Source: Umezawaea tangerina
GTDB taxonomy: Bacteria > Actinomycetota > Actinomycetes > Mycobacteriales > Pseudonocardiaceae
Assembly: GCF_003002815.1 (NCBI RefSeq)
Contig: NZ_PVTF01000023.1
Span: forward strand, 78,803-142,802
DNA: 64,000 nt
Reading direction: 5' to 3'
The translations under genes and the position numbers were made by a program. The notes under the pieces were generated by a model. That model was not told where the DNA came from, did no database searches, and saw only the letters and a program-made list of their open reading frames with translations. Positions 61,361 through 64,000 of this stretch are shown here, in pieces (the stretch's first letter is position 1; each line of letters begins with the position of its first letter).

Positions 61361-61696
61361 ATGAACACCCTCGAAGACCTGCGGGACGCGTTGCGCCGGT
61401 TCGCCGCGGCACGCGACTGGGACACCTACCACACGCCGAAGAACCTGGTCATGGCCTTGTCCGGTGAGGTGGGCGAGCTGACGGACCTGTTCCAGTGGTT
61501 GACGCCGGAGCAGGCCGCGCGGGCCATGGAGGACCCGGAGCTGGCGTGGAACGTGCGCGACGAGCTCGCCGACGTCGTGCACTACCTGGTCAGGTTGGCT
61601 GACAAGCTGGACGTGGACCTGGTGGAAGCGGCGTTCGCGAAGATCGAGCGGAACGAGAAGAGGTTCCCCACCGGAGACCTTCGCCCGGTCGAGTGA
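61361..61696 (+). CDS. MazG-like nucleotide pyrophosphohydrolase
   Basis: 111 residues. SGEVGELTDLFQW and VRDELADVVHYLVRLAD are the EExxE/ExxD metal motifs of the small RS21-C6/dCTPase type. Likely hydrolyses dCTP-like or non-canonical NTPs to monophosphates, a house-cleaning role. The ATG is preceded by 170 bases of unassigned sequence. Confidence 0.88.
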   Translation: MNTLEDLRDALRRFAAARDWDTYHTPKNLVMALSGEVGELTDLFQWLTPEQAARAMEDPELAWNVRDELADVVHYLVRLADKLDVDLVEAAFAKIERNEKRFPTGDLRPVE

Positions 61697-61732
61697 CATG
61701 CTCTTCGCTCAACCGGACCAACGCAGGGGGAA

Positions 61733-62326
61733 ATGTTGAACCCGCAAGCGATGAACAGACTCCACATGCACCAGAAGGTCACCCTGATGGTGAACCGGTA
61801 CGAGATCTTCGCCGACGACGGCGCGGGTGAGCCGGGGGCTCTCATCGCGTTCGTCGAGCAGAAGCGGATGGCGTTCAAGGAGCAGGTCACGATCTACACG
61901 GACTCGTCGAAGAACGTGGTGCTGGCGGGCTTCAAGGCCCGCAAGGTGATCGACCTGGCCAGCGGCTACGACGTGGTCGACGGGAACGGCCAGGCGATCG
62001 GCTTCTTCCGCAAGGACTTCGGCAAGTCGCTGATCAACTCGACGTGGCACCTCGACCAGCCCGGCGCCCCCACGGCCACCGGTCGGGAGCGCAGCCAGGG
62101 CGTGGCGGTGTTCCGCAGGCTGTGGAACTTCATCCCGTTCATCGAGAACTTCCCGTTCCCGATGCGGTACCACTTCGACTTCGTCCGGGGTGCCCAGCCC
62201 GTTTTCAACGTCGACAAGAAGACGTGGCTGCGGGACCACTACCTCATCGAGATCAAGGACCCGTACGTCGACCGCCGGGTCGTCATCGCGCAGGCCGTCG
62301 CGGTGGACGCGCTCCAGTCGCGGTGA
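61733..62326 (+). CDS. LURP-one-related (phospholipid scramblase-like) protein
   Basis: 197 residues. HQKVTLMVNRYEIFADDG, then a series of strands with VLAGFKARKVIDLASGYDVV and GQAIGFFRKDFGKSLINSTW and a C-terminal HYLIEIKDPYVDRRVV form the tubby/scramblase-like 12-strand barrel of LURP-one-related proteins. Function in bacteria unknown, possibly lipid or DNA binding. ATG after AGGGGGAA. Its TGA abuts the stop of the convergent small membrane gene. Confidence 0.82.
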   Translation: MLNPQAMNRLHMHQKVTLMVNRYEIFADDGAGEPGALIAFVEQKRMAFKEQVTIYTDSSKNVVLAGFKARKVIDLASGYDVVDGNGQAIGFFRKDFGKSLINSTWHLDQPGAPTATGRERSQGVAVFRRLWNFIPFIENFPFPMRYHFDFVRGAQPVFNVDKKTWLRDHYLIEIKDPYVDRRVVIAQAVAVDALQSR

Positions 62327-62506
62327 TCAGGCGTAGGTGAGGACCAGCAGGACCAGCGCCACCAGCAGGACCACACCGAAGAACGCGGCCAGGGCAGTAG
62401 GCGGGGCAGGTGCTCTCTCCCGAGCGTGCCTGCCCCGTTTCCTCTTGCGCGTTCCCGGTTTTCGCGTGCCGCGCCACCACACGGGTACCTCCAGGTCGAC
62501 GTTCAT
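62327..62506 (-). CDS. Small single-helix membrane protein
   Basis: 59 residues: an N-terminal soluble part (MNVDLEVPVWWRGTRKPG), a basic linker (RKRKRGRHARERAP) and one C-terminal membrane helix (ALAAFFGVVLLVALVLLVL). TAACGT (62519-62514) ends seven bases before the ATG, a leaderless arrangement, which is why I prefer this ATG to the GTG at 62515. Confidence 0.6.
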   Translation of the reverse strand: MNVDLEVPVWWRGTRKPGTRKRKRGRHARERAPAPPTALAAFFGVVLLVALVLLVLTYA

Positions 62507-62632
62507 GGAGATCACGTTAGGCAGCGCCGCCCGGAATGCCCCCTGGGATCACCCGCTCGCAGCAGACTCGTTGCCCGGTCGGCCGCTCAGGGCGATTCGG
62601 CCGTGACGCAGCGCCACTCATAGGGTGTCGGT

Positions 62633-63574
62633 GTGGCTGTCGTCGTAGTGGGAGCGGGAATCGCGGGCCTCGCCTGCGCCAGGGCGTTGACCGGGGCCGG
62701 TGTCGAGGTCCGGGTGGTCGAACGCGGCCGGGTGTGCGGCGGCAGGCTGGCGACCAAGCGGTACGGCGGTCGGCGCACCGACATCGGTGCCGCCTACTTC
62801 ACCGCGCAGGACGACGACTTCGTCGCGCTCGCCGCGAGGTGGCGGGACGCGGGCCTGGTCCGCGAGTGGACCGACACCCTGTCCGTCCTGGACCCCGAGG
62901 GCGCCCACCGGACCACCGGCCCGATGCGCTGGGCCGCTCCGGGCGGGTTGCGCTCGCTCGCCGAGGACCTGGCGTCCGGCTTGGACGTGACCACCGGCCA
63001 CGACGTCGAGTGGATCGAGCCCGGCCCCAAGGTCGACGGTGTCGACGCGGACGCCGTCGTCCTCGCCATGCCGGGCCCGCAGGCCCTGCGCGTCCTGCAC
63101 CCCGAGCTCGCCGACGCCCGCCAGGCTGTCGAGAACCAGGTCTGGTTGCCGTCCTTGGCCGTCACGCTCGTGTTCCCGGACCGCTCCTGGTCCGACTTCC
63201 ACGGCGCTTTCGTCAACGACCACCCGATCCTGCAGACCGTGTTCGACGACGGCGAACGCCGCGGCGACAGCGCACCCGTCCTGGTCGCGCACACCACCGC
63301 CGACTTCACCGAGCACTACGTCGCCGACCCGACCGCGGCTGCCGACGAGGTCGAAACCGCCGTCCGCACCGTCCTCGGCCTCACCGACCACGCCACCACG
63401 ACCCACGTCCACCGCTGGACCTACGCCCGCCCATCCCAACCAGGACGCAGCCCGTACCACTTGGACGACCAGCACATTGGCATCGCGGGCGACGCCTGGG
63501 GCAGCCCACGGGTCGAAACCGCCTGGACGTCCGGCACCGCACTGGGCCGCGCCCTCGCCACCAGGCTCTCCTGA
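62633..63574 (+). CDS. Renalase-like FAD-dependent oxidoreductase
   Basis: 313 residues. The dinucleotide motif VVVGAGIAGLACARAL and GGRLATKRYGGRRTDIGAAYF, typical of renalase-like flavin enzymes, are followed by an FAD-binding C terminus (GIAGDAWGSPRVETAWTSG). Renalase oxidises off-pathway isomers of NAD(P)H; the bacterial reaction may be the same. The GTG at 62633 has TAGGGT (62621-62626) six bases upstream, so it is probably leaderless. Confidence 0.87.
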   Translation: MAVVVVGAGIAGLACARALTGAGVEVRVVERGRVCGGRLATKRYGGRRTDIGAAYFTAQDDDFVALAARWRDAGLVREWTDTLSVLDPEGAHRTTGPMRWAAPGGLRSLAEDLASGLDVTTGHDVEWIEPGPKVDGVDADAVVLAMPGPQALRVLHPELADARQAVENQVWLPSLAVTLVFPDRSWSDFHGAFVNDHPILQTVFDDGERRGDSAPVLVAHTTADFTEHYVADPTAAADEVETAVRTVLGLTDHATTTHVHRWTYARPSQPGRSPYHLDDQHIGIAGDAWGSPRVETAWTSGTALGRALATRLS

Positions 63575-63584
63575 CCCGCGAAAA

Positions 63585-63607
63585 CTGTCGGACCCCCTGA
63601 GTAAGTT
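63585..63607 (+). promoter_or_regulatory. PafBC-type promoter with no gene downstream
   Basis: CTGTCGGAC, eight bases, then TAAGTT: the tTGTCRGtg-N8-TAnnnT pattern with one change at the first base. It points toward the rRNA terminator on the opposite strand. A transcript from about 63614 would contain a GGGGGTC/GACCCCC hairpin and then the terminator stem. Confidence 0.5.
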
Positions 63608-63671
63608 GTGAATCGGGGGGTCCTCACCACCAGGCGACCCCCGCCCCAGCCTGCCAACACCCCCGGAACGC

Positions 63672-63716
63672 AAAAAATCCTCAGGGGGAGCACCAGAACT
63701 GGTGCTCCCCCTGAGG
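63672..63716 (-). terminator. Rho-independent terminator of the rRNA operon
   Basis: CTCAGGGGGAGCACCAG and CTGGTGCTCCCCCTGAG form a perfect 17-base stem with a two-base loop. On the minus strand it is followed by GATTTTTT, which makes it intrinsic in the direction of the rRNA genes. Confidence 0.92.
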
Positions 63717-63726
63717 GAATAATTGT

Positions 63727-63843
63727 CCCGCGGTGACCTACTCTCCCACACCGTCACCAGTGCAGTACCATCGGCGCAGGAGGGCTTAACTACCGGGTTC
63801 GGAATGGGACCGGGTGTTTCCCCTCCGCCATGACCGCGGAAAC
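63727..63843 (-). rRNA. rrf: 5S ribosomal RNA
   Basis: About 117 bases on the minus strand, starting GTTTCCGCGGTCATGGCGG and containing CATTCCGAACCCGG, GTTAAGCCCTCCTGCGCCGA and TGGTACTGCACTGG, with a 3' end GGGAGAGTAGGTCACCGCGG that pairs with the 5' end. All are hallmarks of actinobacterial 5S rRNA. Ends are given to within a few bases. Confidence 0.95.
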
Positions 63844-63969
63844 ACTATGAAATTACCAACCCGTAGACACCCGAGTCTCCAGACACCCACCCCAAGGATG
63901 GACTCTGGACCCAGGTGGTCCGGTTCGGTTCTTTCAGAACCGCACAGTGGATGCGTAGCGTCTTCGTAA
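63844..63969 (-). other. 23S-5S internal spacer with processing stem
   Basis: Spacer of about 125 bases between 23S and 5S rRNA. It holds CGGTTCTTTCAGAACCG (63926-63942), an inverted repeat that forms a seven-base-pair stem around a three-base loop, and TCCAGA/TCTGGA arms further on. These are likely RNase III processing stems. No tRNA is seen. Confidence 0.7.
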
Positions 63970-64000
63970 ACAAGTCCTCGGCCTATTAGTACCGGTCAAC
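63970..64000 (-). rRNA. rrl: 23S ribosomal RNA, 3' end only
   Basis: On the minus strand the sequence reads GTTGACCGGTACTAATAGGC and on into CGAGGACTTG, the conserved 3' end of actinobacterial 23S rRNA (ACCGGTACTAATAGGCCGAGG). The rest lies beyond the window. The exact 3' end is uncertain by some ten bases. Confidence 0.92.

Overview
The window is high-GC DNA from an actinomycete, most likely of the family Pseudonocardiaceae (Saccharothrix, Lentzea or Actinosynnema type). The signs are strong third-position G/C, frequent GTG and TTG starts, many apparently leaderless genes, a coproporphyrin-type haem operon with HemQ, a small type VII (ESX-like) secretion locus with EspG and DUF3558 proteins, DUF3000, DUF2277 and SARP/AfsR-type genes. 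The right edge enters a ribosomal RNA operon on the minus strand (5S gene, then the 3' end of 23S).

Layout. 1-10.7 kb: the polymerase of end-joining repair, a TetR-regulated fatty-acid oxidation operon (two acyl-CoA dehydrogenases and a MaoC dehydratase), an epoxide-hydrolase-like enzyme, a WYL regulator behind a DNA-damage-type promoter, a VOC protein, a palindromic MITE/REP-like element, a GntR regulator divergent from an asparaginase, and msrB. 10.8-14.6 kb: two membrane proteins with Cys/Ser/Gly-rich tails (TIGR04222 type), a DUF692/MNIO iron enzyme, its small partner and a lipoprotein; this looks like a peptide-modification system. 14.8-21.6 kb: two tandemly duplicated secreted subtilases. 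21.6-25.5 kb: hemE-hemY-hemQ and DUF3000. 25.6-34.2 kb: a dipeptidase, an orphan response regulator, RNase D, a MerR regulator facing an ABA4-like membrane protein, and the fadA-fadB pair.

34.2-42.7 kb is a patchwork of small genes: a possible HTH-nuclease, a VapBC-type toxin-antitoxin pair, two DUF72 proteins, a frameshifted membrane protein with an amyloid-like N-terminal motif, an arylamine acetyltransferase, an MFS transporter, a YdjM-like protein and a secreted I36-type inhibitor. 43.0-49.8 kb is a tightly coupled four-gene operon: a RecF/Rad50-like ATPase, a small helical protein, an SbcD-like phosphoesterase and a YhaN/SbcC-like ATPase. Its promoter and CACACGAT-type operator recur at 54.9 kb in front of a lone paralogue of the small protein. 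A SARP-NTPase-TPR regulator and a DrrAB-type exporter lie between the two copies.

55.6-58.6 kb holds the ESX-like locus. 58.7-63.6 kb carries a leaderless unknown gene behind a PafBC-type damage promoter, an XRE-ImmA protease-regulator, a pRiA4b ORF3-like protein, a MazG-like pyrophosphohydrolase, a LURP-one-like protein and a renalase-like flavoprotein. The rRNA operon follows. The parts most likely to be new biology are the MNIO locus (10.8-14.6 kb) and the ATPase/nuclease operon with its duplicated promoter (42.9-49.8 and 54.9-55.4 kb). No tRNA, CRISPR array, complete insertion sequence or riboswitch was recognised.
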